A stretch of DNA of 64,000 bases, from contig JAKSRE010000005.1 of assembly GCA_024403775.1 (NCBI GenBank), positions 32,828 through 96,827 of the forward strand. The letters run 5' to 3'. Origin of the DNA: Clostridia bacterium. GTDB lineage: Bacteria > Bacillota > Clostridia > Saccharofermentanales > Saccharofermentanaceae. This document shows positions 46,190 through 55,219 of the stretch, piece after piece; position 1 is the first letter of the stretch, and each line of letters starts with the position of its first letter. The notes below the pieces were generated by a model, which saw only the letters and a list, made by a program, of their open reading frames with translations, searched no databases and was not told the origin of the DNA. The translations under genes were made by a program, and so were the position numbers.

Positions 46190-47158
46190 ATGCCATTAGT
46201 AACAACTACAGAAATGTTTAAGAAGGCATACGACGGCGGTTATGCTGTTGGTGCTTTTAACGTAAACAACATGGAAATCGTACAGGGTATCACAGAGGCA
46301 GCTGGTGAGCTCAACAGCCCAGTTATCCTTCAGGTATCAAAGGGAGCTCGTGCTTATGCTAATCACACATACTTGGTAAAGCTTGTAGAAGCTGCTGTTG
46401 CTGAGAACCCACAGATTCCTATCGCTCTTCACCTTGATCATGGTGATTCTTTCGAGCTTTGTAAGTCATGTATCGACGGTGGTTTCACATCAGTAATGAT
46501 TGATGCATCTTCTAAGTCTTTCGAGGATAACATCGCTCTTACAAAGCAGGTTGTAGAGTACGCTCACGCTCACGGTGTAGTAGTAGAGGCTGAGCTTGGT
46601 ACACTTGCTGGTATCGAGGACGAGGTTGTTGTTGAGGCTGGTAAGGAGTCATATACAAAGCCAGAAGAGGTTGAGGAGTTCGTAACAAGAACAGGTTGTG
46701 ATTCTCTTGCAATCGCTATCGGTACATCACACGGTGCTTACAAGTTTACAGCTGATCAGTGCACACGTAACGCTGACGGTATCCTTGTTCCACCTCCACT
46801 TCGTTTCGACGTTCTTGAGGAGTGCATGAAGAGACTTCCAGGTTTCCCAATCGTTCTTCACGGTTCATCATCAGTTCCACAGGAGTTCGTTAAGATGGTT
46901 AACGAGTTTGGTGGTAACATGCCAGATGCAGTAGGTATCCCAGAGTCACAGCTCCGTGAGGCAGCTAAGCTTGCAGTATGTAAGATTAACATCGACTCAG
47001 ATATCCGTCTTGCTATGACAGGTAACATCCGTAAGTACTTCGCTGAGAACCCAGCTCACTTCGATCCACGTCAGTACTTGAAGCCAGCTCGTCAGGCTGT
47101 TAAGGATATGGTTGCTCACAAGATCGTTAACGTTCTTGGTTCAGACAACAAGATCTAA
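46190..47158 (+). CDS. fba: Class II fructose-bisphosphate aldolase
   Basis: A 322-residue zinc-dependent glycolytic aldolase. Zinc/active-site motif HLDHGDSFELC has His81, Asp83 and His84. GTSHGAYKF and VLHGSSSVPQEFV follow as in class II enzymes. ATG 46190 follows AAGGAG; a longer frame from 46046 lies within the upstream terminator. Codon use is strongly biased to C-ending and frequent codons (AAC, ATC, GAG), unlike most neighbours, which suggests very high expression. Confidence 0.95.
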   Translation: MPLVTTTEMFKKAYDGGYAVGAFNVNNMEIVQGITEAAGELNSPVILQVSKGARAYANHTYLVKLVEAAVAENPQIPIALHLDHGDSFELCKSCIDGGFTSVMIDASSKSFEDNIALTKQVVEYAHAHGVVVEAELGTLAGIEDEVVVEAGKESYTKPEEVEEFVTRTGCDSLAIAIGTSHGAYKFTADQCTRNADGILVPPPLRFDVLEECMKRLPGFPIVLHGSSSVPQEFVKMVNEFGGNMPDAVGIPESQLREAAKLAVCKINIDSDIRLAMTGNIRKYFAENPAHFDPRQYLKPARQAVKDMVAHKIVNVLGSDNKI

Positions 47159-47187
47159 TAATTGCCTAATTTAATTTGGTAAAATAG

Positions 47188-47220
47188 AAACGACACAAAT
47201 AATATTTGTGTCGTTTTTTT
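47188..47220 (+). terminator. Intrinsic terminator after fba
   Basis: Long stem AACGACACAAAT/ATTTGTGTCGTT around a 2-base core, followed by seven Ts. Confidence 0.85.
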
Positions 47221-47266
47221 CTGCCTAATCTAGTATAATCAAGTATATGATTATTGGAGGCAGACT

Positions 47267-47887
47267 ATGAATAACGAAGCTATACTTCATGTTTTTTCAA
47301 ATGCTATTGAGATTACATCCCTTTTAATTAAGCAGTCCTCTATTTTATGTGAGTTATTAGATTCAAATGAAGATGAGATGGCAACAAGACGTGTTAGTTC
47401 AGTTGCTGAAGAGATAGATTCTCTTGTTATGCAGCAGTCTATTATTGAATATGATATGGATCTTAAGAATGATCCACAGGCAATTTACCTGTTTGATTTT
47501 TATAATTTGATGCTCGATATCAGTAAGAATATTGATTATGTTGGAAGAGCTTTCATTAGATATAACATTCATGGTGTAAAGGAAGAAATTTACGGACCAA
47601 TCACAGATATCGATAAGTCAAATAAGATTCTTATGGATATTTTTGTTCACTTAAAGAATGGTGTGGACAAGAAGAACAGTATTCCTAAGATTCTTGAATT
47701 AAGAAAACTGTATTTTATTAATTCGAACCGTTATGATGAGAATATGAAGGTTCTATTCAGTGATCCCGATGATATTCTTGAAGTAATCAAGATGAGAGCA
47801 TTATATACAGCAATTAACCGCGTTTATCTGTGCTTCAACGATATGGTTACGCTTCTTATGAAGTATTTTATGTTTGCTAATAATTAA
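47267..47887 (+). CDS. PhoU-related DUF47-like helical protein
   Basis: A 206-residue all-helical protein without membrane segments. EEIDSLVMQQSIIEYDMDLK and IKMRALYTAINRVYLCFNDM resemble the metal-binding helices of DUF47 (phosphate-transport regulator, PhoU-related), where acidic residues follow each other at helix heptads. Similarity was judged by pattern only. TTGGAGG precedes the ATG. Context with ppk1 and a candidate PhoP box about 2.5 kb downstream supports a phosphate link. Confidence 0.45.
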   Translation: MNNEAILHVFSNAIEITSLLIKQSSILCELLDSNEDEMATRRVSSVAEEIDSLVMQQSIIEYDMDLKNDPQAIYLFDFYNLMLDISKNIDYVGRAFIRYNIHGVKEEIYGPITDIDKSNKILMDIFVHLKNGVDKKNSIPKILELRKLYFINSNRYDENMKVLFSDPDDILEVIKMRALYTAINRVYLCFNDMVTLLMKYFMFANN

Positions 47888-47890
47888 TTG

Positions 47891-47899
47891 TGTTATAAT
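47891..47899 (+). promoter_or_regulatory. Extended -10 promoter producing a near-leaderless mRNA
   Basis: TGTTATAAT (extended -10) ends nine bases before the ATG of the next gene, so the transcript should start within a few bases of the start codon. Confidence 0.55.
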
Positions 47900-47908
47900 A
47901 CTTCGGCT

Positions 47909-48391
47909 ATGGATAAAGATTCAGGTTTCAGAATAACAACTAATTATAAGAATAGTGATAATCGTAATGTGTTAAATACTAAGGAGATTCCTGAGTATTT
48001 AAAGCTTAATACCCATTTTCGAGAGGAAAGAGGGGATTTGAAGGCTTACCAGAATTACGATTCTATTGAGTTTTCTGATAACTCTTTTAATTTCATGGCG
48101 GCTGAAGAAGATGAGAATATCTTATCAGGTAAGGTTAAGCCTGTCTCTAAGAGAGGAAATACTTCTGTAGAACCAGCTGTACAAAATAAAGAGATTTTGG
48201 CTGAGGAGAATTCTTCCATACCAAGAGATGAATTTGATATTCTTGGTGGAGATACTATTGTAGTAAATAAGCCTTCAAGTAGTTCTTTACCTGACTTTTT
48301 ATATAGTCCTGTTGTATTAACAGTATTACTATTGGTGTTCATTCTTCTTATTGTTTTGGAGATAATGGGAATGTTTTTCCTTTTGCGTTGA
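47909..48391 (+). CDS. Hypothetical tail-anchored protein
   Basis: A 160-residue protein. Residues 1 to about 130 are polar and look disordered. Its C-terminus is a single TM helix (about 138-157, VVLTVLLLVFILLIVLEIMG), so it is tail-anchored. No family recognised. The ATG at 47909 has no ribosome binding site but sits just after an extended -10 element. An in-frame TTG at 47888 overlaps that promoter and is rejected. ABC-F follows after 23 bases. Confidence 0.5.
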   Translation: MDKDSGFRITTNYKNSDNRNVLNTKEIPEYLKLNTHFREERGDLKAYQNYDSIEFSDNSFNFMAAEEDENILSGKVKPVSKRGNTSVEPAVQNKEILAEENSSIPRDEFDILGGDTIVVNKPSSSSLPDFLYSPVVLTVLLLVFILLIVLEIMGMFFLLR

Positions 48392-48414
48392 TTTAATTAT
48401 TTTTAGGGATAAGT

Positions 48415-50367
48415 ATGCCACTTTTAACTGTTGAAGATTTATATGTTAATTTTCATGCACGCCAGCTTCTTGATGGCGTTACTTTTAAGATAAATGAAGG
48501 TGATAAGATTGCTTTCATTGGTAATAATGGTGCTGGAAAATCCACACTTTTTAAGATTATTAAGGGCACAATAAAGCAGGATAGCGGTAAGGTAATTGTT
48601 CACGGAAATACAATTATTGGTTATCTGTCCCAGAATATGGACGAGCAGGATTTGAGTGGTACTACACTTAAGCCACAGAAATTAATCGATCTTGAGTTAG
48701 ATATAAAAGAAATCGAGCAGAAGATTGCAACTAATACCTATGATAGTGAATCAACAGAATATAAGTCACTAATGAACGAGTATTCTACCGCAGTAGCTTC
48801 ATTTGAGGCTCTTGGTGGTTATGATTATGACTATAGAATTAAAGAAGCTTTGGCAGGTCTTGGTGTAAAAGAGGACATTACAGACAGAGATGATTTTACG
48901 ACTCTTTCTGGAGGTGAGAAGATGCGAGTTTGTCTTGCTCAGTTAATTGTTGCAAGACCTGATATTCTTCTTCTTGACGAGCCTACAAACCATCTGGATG
49001 TTGAGGCGGTAACCTGGCTTGAGAATTTCCTTAGATCTTATGGCGGAAGCGTATTTGTAATATCTCATGATCGTTATTTTATCGATCGAATTGCTAATCG
49101 TGTAATTGAACTTACTGATGGCCGAATAAAGGAATATAAGGGCAATTATACTGATTATAAGCGTCAGTATAAGGAGTTTATGAAGTCTCAGCAGGCTCTT
49201 GTAGATAACCTTACAAATGAACTTGAGCATCAGCTTGATGTTAAGCAGACAATGCTTTCGCATCGTAATATAAGTGGATATCATCAAAGAGAGAAGATGG
49301 TTGAGAAGTTAAGTGTTATTCTCGAGAACGAGCGTGCCAAACTCTCACACGGTGTAGGTCAGATGAGCTTCACTGTAATGCCTAGAGTTATTGAAGGTGA
49401 TGAAGACAAAATCTTATTGTCTGTAAGAGAAGTATCCAAGCGCTTTGACGATATGCCATTTTTATTTACAGATGTTTCTTTTGATATTAAGGCATCTCAG
49501 AAGGTTTTCCTTTGCGGACCAAATGGATGTGGTAAATCAACACTTCTTACAATGCTTCTTGGTCGTCAGGGAGGGTTTGACGGTAAGGTATTCATAAGTG
49601 GAGCATGTGAATGTGGTTATATGGGGCAGTTTGTGCCTTTCGATGATGAGGAGATAACTGCTCTTGATGAAGTATTTAATAAGACTGATCTAGGTGAGAC
49701 AGGAGCAAGAAACCTTCTTGCAAGATTTGGTTTTAGAGATATAGATGTATATAAGAAGATTAATGTTTTGTCTGGTGGAGAGAGATCCAGACTTTACCTT
49801 TGTTGTCTTCTTACATCTAGCCCTGATATTCTGTTTCTGGATGAGCCAACAAACCACTTGGATATTAATTCCAGAGAGATATTGGAGGAAGCTTTGTGTG
49901 AATATAATGGTGCGATTATTTGCGTAAGCCATGACCGATATTTTATAGATAAGTGTGCAGATAAGATTTTTGGCTTTGTTGGAAAGAAAGTTATAGAATT
50001 CGATAACTATGAGCAGTATCGTAAGAACTGTAATTCTTCTGTAGAAAGTTCTGTAATTTCTGAGGCTGTAGCTGAAGAGGAGGTTTCTTTTACAAATACA
50101 GAAGAAAAAGATAAAAGAGAGACTTCTGGTAAGATTGAATCTAAGAATCGAGCTCATGAACGTAAACTTGTTGCAAAAAGAAGAGAACGCATTAGAGAGC
50201 TGGAACGTCTAATTGAGCAGCACGAAAGTGAGCAAAAAGAACTTGAAGAGAGATTCTCTTCAGATGCTACACCAGATGATTATCAAAGATATGCTGTCGT
50301 CTGTGAAGAACTTAATTCTTACTACGATGAATATCTCTTGCTCTCAGAAGAGGAAGAAGAAAATTAA
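48415..50367 (+). CDS. ABC-F-type translation-associated ATPase (YdiF/Uup-like)
   Basis: A 650-residue protein with two ABC cassettes and no TM helices. Walker A motifs are GNNGAGKST (about 37-45) and GPNGCGKST. Signature motifs LSGGEKMR and LSGGERSR and Walker B LLLDEPTNHLD and LFLDEPTNHLD are intact. A linker (P-site tether) lies between, and a C-terminal charged coiled coil (KRRERIRELERLIEQHESEQ) follows, as in YdiF/Uup. It acts on ribosomes. The start has only AGGGATA as ribosome binding site. Confidence 0.9.
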   Translation: MPLLTVEDLYVNFHARQLLDGVTFKINEGDKIAFIGNNGAGKSTLFKIIKGTIKQDSGKVIVHGNTIIGYLSQNMDEQDLSGTTLKPQKLIDLELDIKEIEQKIATNTYDSESTEYKSLMNEYSTAVASFEALGGYDYDYRIKEALAGLGVKEDITDRDDFTTLSGGEKMRVCLAQLIVARPDILLLDEPTNHLDVEAVTWLENFLRSYGGSVFVISHDRYFIDRIANRVIELTDGRIKEYKGNYTDYKRQYKEFMKSQQALVDNLTNELEHQLDVKQTMLSHRNISGYHQREKMVEKLSVILENERAKLSHGVGQMSFTVMPRVIEGDEDKILLSVREVSKRFDDMPFLFTDVSFDIKASQKVFLCGPNGCGKSTLLTMLLGRQGGFDGKVFISGACECGYMGQFVPFDDEEITALDEVFNKTDLGETGARNLLARFGFRDIDVYKKINVLSGGERSRLYLCCLLTSSPDILFLDEPTNHLDINSREILEEALCEYNGAIICVSHDRYFIDKCADKIFGFVGKKVIEFDNYEQYRKNCNSSVESSVISEAVAEEEVSFTNTEEKDKRETSGKIESKNRAHERKLVAKRRERIRELERLIEQHESEQKELEERFSSDATPDDYQRYAVVCEELNSYYDEYLLLSEEEEEN

Positions 50368-50394
50368 TATAAAAAATCTCATAATTTAAAGAAG

Positions 50395-50450
50395 TTTTAC
50401 TTAGATTTTGAAGAAGTTTTACCTCATTTGATATATACTTAAAGTATAAA
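50395..50450 (+). promoter_or_regulatory. PhoP-box-like array and -10 of the ppx-ppk1 operon
   Basis: Hexamers TTTTAC (50395), TTTTGA (50406), TTTTAC (50417) and TTGATA (50428) recur every 11 bases, the spacing and consensus (TT-N-A-C/T-A like) of Gram-positive PhoP boxes. TATAAA (50445-50450) follows after 11 bases. A good -35 is absent, as in PhoP-activated promoters. The longer direct repeat AAGAAGTTTTAC occurs at 50389 and 50411. Confidence 0.55.
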
Positions 50451-50468
50451 TTTAGATGAGGTTTTTTT

Positions 50469-52007
50469 ATGTCAAAAAAATTAGTAGCAGTTATTGATAT
50501 TGGTTCTATTAATGCCAGACTTAAAATCTTTGAGATAGGGGCAAAGGGTAAGCCTAAGGAGGTAGAATCCTGTTCAAGATTCATCTCTCTTGGTGCACAG
50601 GGATATACTTCTGGAATGATTCAGCAAGCTCAGGTAACCGAACTTTGTACATGCCTTAATATGTTTGATGTTAAGTGCAAGGAATATCACGTATCAAAGG
50701 TATTCTGTATGGCTACAAGTGCCTTTAGAGAGGCAGGAAACAGAGACGTTGTATTAGACCAGATTAAGGTAAGAACTGGCTTTGATATAAATGTTTTGGA
50801 TAATTCAATTGAACGTCATTATCACAATACAGCAATTAAGGAGACAATGCCTGACTTTGTCGAACTTATTAAATCAGGAACAATGATTCTTGATATTGGA
50901 GCTGGCTCAATGCAGGCGACGGTTTATGATAATTCTGAATTTGTTTTTAGTCAGAATACAGTTCTTGGTTCATTAAGAGTATCTGATTTGCTTTCTGATA
51001 TTATTAACAGAACAACTCACTATGAGGATGTACTCGAGGAATTTATCTCTCAGGATCTAAATGATTATCATAATGTAGAGCCAAAGGGTATTGTATATAA
51101 AAGTCTTATTGCCTTTGGTGGTGAGATAGGTTTCCTTAAGACGCTCTCAGGCAAAGACCGTAATTCAAATACTATAATGACGAAGCAGGAGTTCATGAAT
51201 GTCTATGAGTACCTTCTTAAGACCAGAGCTTCAGATTTAACTCTTAATAATTCGATACCAGCTAGTGTGGCACCACTTCTTTTGCCATCAGCACTTATTA
51301 TTCGTAATATGCTTGAATATACTGGACTTGATATGATTTATCTTCCTACAGCAAGTCTCTCAGACGGTGTAATCTATAATTACTGTTTTAATGAGATGAA
51401 TTTGAAGCCAACAATTAAGATCGAGAATGATCTTATTTGTGCTGCTCGTAATATTGCGAAGAGATATAAAGTAGATAAGAAGCATATTGAGTTTGTTGAG
51501 AGAATGTCACTTGAGATATTTGATGCATCAAAGTCAATTAGTGGCCTTAATGACAGACACAGATTATATTTAAGACTTGCATCAATTCTTCATGAGGTCG
51601 GAAAGTTTGTTGATGCAAAGAACCATAATAATGCATCATACGCCCTAATCAGATATACAGATTTAATTGGTTTAAGTAATGATGAGCTTAATATTATAGG
51701 TCTTGTTGTACGACTTTATCCTACAGAAGATCCATATTCTGATAACTATTATTCAAGTCTTCCATCTGATAAGAAAGTAGTAATATCAAAGCTTACTTCT
51801 ATGTTAAGACTTGCTGATGCGCTTGACGCTTCTCACAAGCAGAAGGTTAAGAGTTGTTCAGCACAGCTCATGCATTCAGTTTTAACTGTTTCTTGCGATG
51901 TGACATCTGATATGTCTTTCGAGGAATGGTCATTTGAACATAGAGCTTTAATTTTTGAAGAGGTTCTTGGAATCACACCTCACTTAAAACTTAAGAGACG
52001 TTTGTGA
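50469..52007 (+). CDS. Divergent Ppx/GppA-family phosphatase with HD-like C-domain
   Basis: A 512-residue protein of the exopolyphosphatase/pppGpp phosphatase family. N-terminal VAVIDIGSINARLKIFEIG corresponds to the first phosphate loop (normally DIGSNS-R), and MATSAFREAGNRD to the conserved ATSA-RxA-N segment. ILDIGAGSMQA (about 140-150) replaces the usual DIGGGSTE. The C-terminal half from about residue 330 is helical with LASILHEVGKFVD, an HD-type fold. GATGAGG precedes the ATG. ppk1 follows after 56 bases. Confidence 0.8.
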   Translation: MSKKLVAVIDIGSINARLKIFEIGAKGKPKEVESCSRFISLGAQGYTSGMIQQAQVTELCTCLNMFDVKCKEYHVSKVFCMATSAFREAGNRDVVLDQIKVRTGFDINVLDNSIERHYHNTAIKETMPDFVELIKSGTMILDIGAGSMQATVYDNSEFVFSQNTVLGSLRVSDLLSDIINRTTHYEDVLEEFISQDLNDYHNVEPKGIVYKSLIAFGGEIGFLKTLSGKDRNSNTIMTKQEFMNVYEYLLKTRASDLTLNNSIPASVAPLLLPSALIIRNMLEYTGLDMIYLPTASLSDGVIYNYCFNEMNLKPTIKIENDLICAARNIAKRYKVDKKHIEFVERMSLEIFDASKSISGLNDRHRLYLRLASILHEVGKFVDAKNHNNASYALIRYTDLIGLSNDELNIIGLVVRLYPTEDPYSDNYYSSLPSDKKVVISKLTSMLRLADALDASHKQKVKSCSAQLMHSVLTVSCDVTSDMSFEEWSFEHRALIFEEVLGITPHLKLKRRL

Positions 52008-52063
52008 TAAGGTTAAAGGAATCTAACAAATACTGACAGGAAAAGACAGAAGGAACAATATTT

Positions 52064-54316
52064 ATGGCAACTAAGAAAAATGATAAAAGCAGTAAAACTA
52101 ATAAAAAGAGTACTACTAAGAAGGTTCAAAAGCCAGTTGAATCAAAGGAGTTCTTTAACAGAGAACTTTCATGGCTCGAGTTCAATGACAGAATTCTTCA
52201 TGAGGCAAGAGATACCAAAAATCCGCTTCTTGAGAGACTCAAGTTCTTGTCTATTACTGCATCTAACTTGGATGAATTCTATATTGTTAGAGTAGCTTCT
52301 CTTCGTGATATGAGAAGTATGAATTATGATGAGATTGATATAGCTGGATTAACTGTAAATGACCAGCTCGAGAGAATAGATGCTAAGACAAGAGAATCAA
52401 TGTCTATTATGTATTCAACATATAATCGCTCTCTTGTACCTTCTCTTGCTCATAACAATATCTTTGTATATGACTATGATGAGCTGAATGATAATCAGCA
52501 GGATGTATGTGATTTGTATTTTAAAAATGTTTTGTATCCAATACTTACTCCTATGGCTGTAGACTCATCAAGACCATTCCCACTCATCTATAACAGAATG
52601 CTTAACCTCTGTGTAATGCTTGATGGTGGAAGCCCTAGTCTCTCACTTAACAAAGTTAAGAAAGATAGCGCTGAAGGTGAGAAGAGTAATGAAGCAAGTG
52701 TTCAGTATGTAACTTTACAGATTCCTAATGTTGTGTTTAGAATGTTCTCCATTCAGGATGAAAATGGAAATATGATTTTTGTTCCTATTGAGCAGATTAT
52801 TAAGGCTAACCTTGATGAATTGTTCCTTGGACAGAAGGTATTGTCTTCTGCATGCTACAGAATCATGCGTAATGCTGACCTTGATATTGACGAGGATGAG
52901 GCAGAAGACCTTCTTAAAGAGATTGAGGAGCAGGTAAGAAAGAGAAGATTTGGTGAGATTATCCGAATGGAAGTAGAGGAAGATATAGATCCAGATATCC
53001 TTGAATTCCTTATGTCAGAACTTGAGATATCTAATACTGATGTCTTTAGTGTAAATGGTCCTATTGATCTTACTTTCCTTATGAAGCTTTACTCAAAGAC
53101 ATCAGATCTGCATCCTGATTTATGTTATGAGAAGCAGTCTCCAGCAAAGCCTGCGATGTTTGATGACTTTGATGAGACAGATATCTTTACTCAGATTCGC
53201 CAGAAAGACAGAATAGTTCATCATCCATATGAATCTTTCCAGCCAGTTCTTGAACTCGTAAGACAGGCATCTGTAGATCCTAATGTTCTTGCAATTAAGC
53301 AGACTCTTTACCGTGTATCTTCAGATTCTCCAATCATTGCATCACTTCTTGAAGCTGCAAAGAATGGTAAGCAGGTAATGGTACTCGTTGAGCTTAAGGC
53401 AAGATTTGATGAAGAGAATAATATTAACTGGGCGAAGAAACTTGAGAAAGCAGGCTGCCATGTTATCTATGGTCTCGTAGGACTTAAGACACATAGTAAG
53501 ATAACTCTTGTAGTAAGAAGAGAAGAGGACGGTATCAGAAGATATCTCCATCTCGCTACAGGAAACTATAACGATATTACCGCAAAGATTTATACTGACC
53601 TTGGTCTTTTTACTGCATCGGAGGCTATGGGTGAAGATGCTTCTGAGTTCTTTAATATGCTTTCTGGTTATTCTATTCCAGATAACTGGAGAAGACTTAT
53701 TCCAGCTCCACTTTGGATGAAGGATTACTTTGTAAAGAAGATTAAGAGAGAAGCTAATAATGCCAAGGAAGGTAAGTCGGCAAGAATTATTGCCAAGATT
53801 AACTCTCTTGTTGATCCAGCTATTATTAAGGAGCTTTATAAGGCCTCAAATGCTGGAGTTAAGATTGATCTTATTGTAAGAGGTATCTGCTGCCTTAAGC
53901 CAGGAGTTCCAGGAATGTCTGAGAATATTACAGTTAGATCTATTACAGGAAGATTCCTTGAACATTCAAGAATATTCTATTTCTGTAACGAAGGTCATGA
54001 TGATATCTATATGGCTTCAGCTGACTGGATGCCACGTAATCTCTATAGAAGAGTAGAGCTCTTATTCCCAATCGAAGATCCTGACTGCAGACGTCGTGTA
54101 ATGGAAGTTCTTGATGTAGAATTAAATGATACTGTTAGAGCACATTTCTTGAGTTCTGATGGTTCTTATCATAAACTTGACTTAAGAGGAAAGGCAAAGG
54201 TAGACAGCCAGGATACTCTAATCAGACTCGCTCGTGAGGCAGAAGCTAGTAAGGAAGAGACAAATACTGTTAATAGTTTTGAACCTTGCTTATCTAGTGA
54301 TTTAACAGAAGAATAA
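52064..54316 (+). CDS. ppk1: Polyphosphate kinase 1
   Basis: A 750-residue enzyme that makes polyphosphate from ATP. After a Lys/Thr-rich N-terminal tail (residues 1-28), the N-domain begins at EFFNRELSWLEFNDRILHEA. The catalytic His region reads LKTHSKITLVVRREEDGIRR then YLHLATGNYND (about residues 475-500). The second PLD-like half contains GICCLKPGVPG, FLEHSRIFYF and SADWMPRNLYRRVE. A GGAACAA ribosome binding site precedes the ATG. It lies between ppx-like and AIM24 genes in one operon. Confidence 0.95.
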   Translation: MATKKNDKSSKTNKKSTTKKVQKPVESKEFFNRELSWLEFNDRILHEARDTKNPLLERLKFLSITASNLDEFYIVRVASLRDMRSMNYDEIDIAGLTVNDQLERIDAKTRESMSIMYSTYNRSLVPSLAHNNIFVYDYDELNDNQQDVCDLYFKNVLYPILTPMAVDSSRPFPLIYNRMLNLCVMLDGGSPSLSLNKVKKDSAEGEKSNEASVQYVTLQIPNVVFRMFSIQDENGNMIFVPIEQIIKANLDELFLGQKVLSSACYRIMRNADLDIDEDEAEDLLKEIEEQVRKRRFGEIIRMEVEEDIDPDILEFLMSELEISNTDVFSVNGPIDLTFLMKLYSKTSDLHPDLCYEKQSPAKPAMFDDFDETDIFTQIRQKDRIVHHPYESFQPVLELVRQASVDPNVLAIKQTLYRVSSDSPIIASLLEAAKNGKQVMVLVELKARFDEENNINWAKKLEKAGCHVIYGLVGLKTHSKITLVVRREEDGIRRYLHLATGNYNDITAKIYTDLGLFTASEAMGEDASEFFNMLSGYSIPDNWRRLIPAPLWMKDYFVKKIKREANNAKEGKSARIIAKINSLVDPAIIKELYKASNAGVKIDLIVRGICCLKPGVPGMSENITVRSITGRFLEHSRIFYFCNEGHDDIYMASADWMPRNLYRRVELLFPIEDPDCRRRVMEVLDVELNDTVRAHFLSSDGSYHKLDLRGKAKVDSQDTLIRLAREAEASKEETNTVNSFEPCLSSDLTEE

Positions 54317-54328
54317 GGAGATAGAAGA

Positions 54329-55126
54329 ATGATAGCTACTAATTTTTTGTCAGAATCATCATTACATAGAATTGTAACTCAGGCTGGAAAGTTTGCAGTT
54401 ATAGAATTTGATAAAGATTTATCTGTATCAGCAAGAGATGCTGAATTGGCATATTTTGCTTCGAAAATGAATGTAAAGAAGCGTCAGATTATTGCTACTT
54501 TGGATAATAGTGGTGTAATTGTTCAGGCTGGAGCAATGCAGATTATGGCTGGTAATATTACAGCTGCAACTAATATTAAGGGTGCAGGAGATTTATTAAA
54601 GAAGATGGTTGGTTCAGCAGTAACAAAGGAAACAACCATTAAGCCTAAGTATGTAGGATCAGGTCAGTTGGTTCTTGAGCCAACATACCGCTATATTATT
54701 CTTCAGGACTTGGCAGCCTGGAATGGTTCAATGGTAATTGAAGATGGTTTGTTCCTGGCATGTGATGATACAGTTAATCTTACTGTAACTGCAAGAAGTA
54801 CACTTTCTTCTGCGGTGCTTGGTGGTGAAGGACTATTTAATACCAACCTTACAGGTCAGGGTATTGTAGCTCTCGAGAGTCCAGTACCTATTGAGGAGTT
54901 GTTTGTAGTTGATCTTGAGAATGATGTTCTTAAGATTGATGGAAATATGGCAATTGCCTGGTCTAATTCTTTGAAGTTTACAGTAGAGAGATCAACCAAG
55001 ACTTTGATTGGATCAGCTGCTTCAAAAGAAGGTTTGGTTAATGTATATCGTGGTACAGGAAGAGTTCTTATTGCACCAGTTGCTTGTAATTATAATATCT
55101 CTCTTCCAAATACAGTAGGTTTGTAA
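54329..55126 (+). CDS. AIM24-family protein
   Basis: A 265-residue beta-rich protein matching the AIM24/TSS family: VIVQAGAMQIMAGNITAATN, VGSGQLVLEPTYRYIIL and LTGQGIVALESPVPIEEL. Bacterial members are of unknown function; the yeast homologue is mitochondrial. No TM helix or signal peptide is present. GGAGA precedes the ATG, 12 bases after ppk1, so it is part of the polyphosphate operon. Confidence 0.85.
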   Translation: MIATNFLSESSLHRIVTQAGKFAVIEFDKDLSVSARDAELAYFASKMNVKKRQIIATLDNSGVIVQAGAMQIMAGNITAATNIKGAGDLLKKMVGSAVTKETTIKPKYVGSGQLVLEPTYRYIILQDLAAWNGSMVIEDGLFLACDDTVNLTVTARSTLSSAVLGGEGLFNTNLTGQGIVALESPVPIEELFVVDLENDVLKIDGNMAIAWSNSLKFTVERSTKTLIGSAASKEGLVNVYRGTGRVLIAPVACNYNISLPNTVGL

Positions 55127-55141
55127 TTTCCTGTTCGAAAG

Positions 55142-55183
55142 TTGATTTCAAATCAATTAACCAAAGCATAAAAATGATATAAT
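55142..55183 (+). promoter_or_regulatory. Inverted repeat and extended -10 promoter of galM
   Basis: TTGATTT-C-AAATCAA (55142-55156) is a perfect palindrome 19-20 bases upstream of TGATATAAT (55175-55183), an extended -10 element. The repeat lies about where a -35 or operator would be. Confidence 0.55.
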
Positions 55184-55219
55184 TACAGAAATATAAATAA
55201 AAACAATTCGGAGGGTTAT

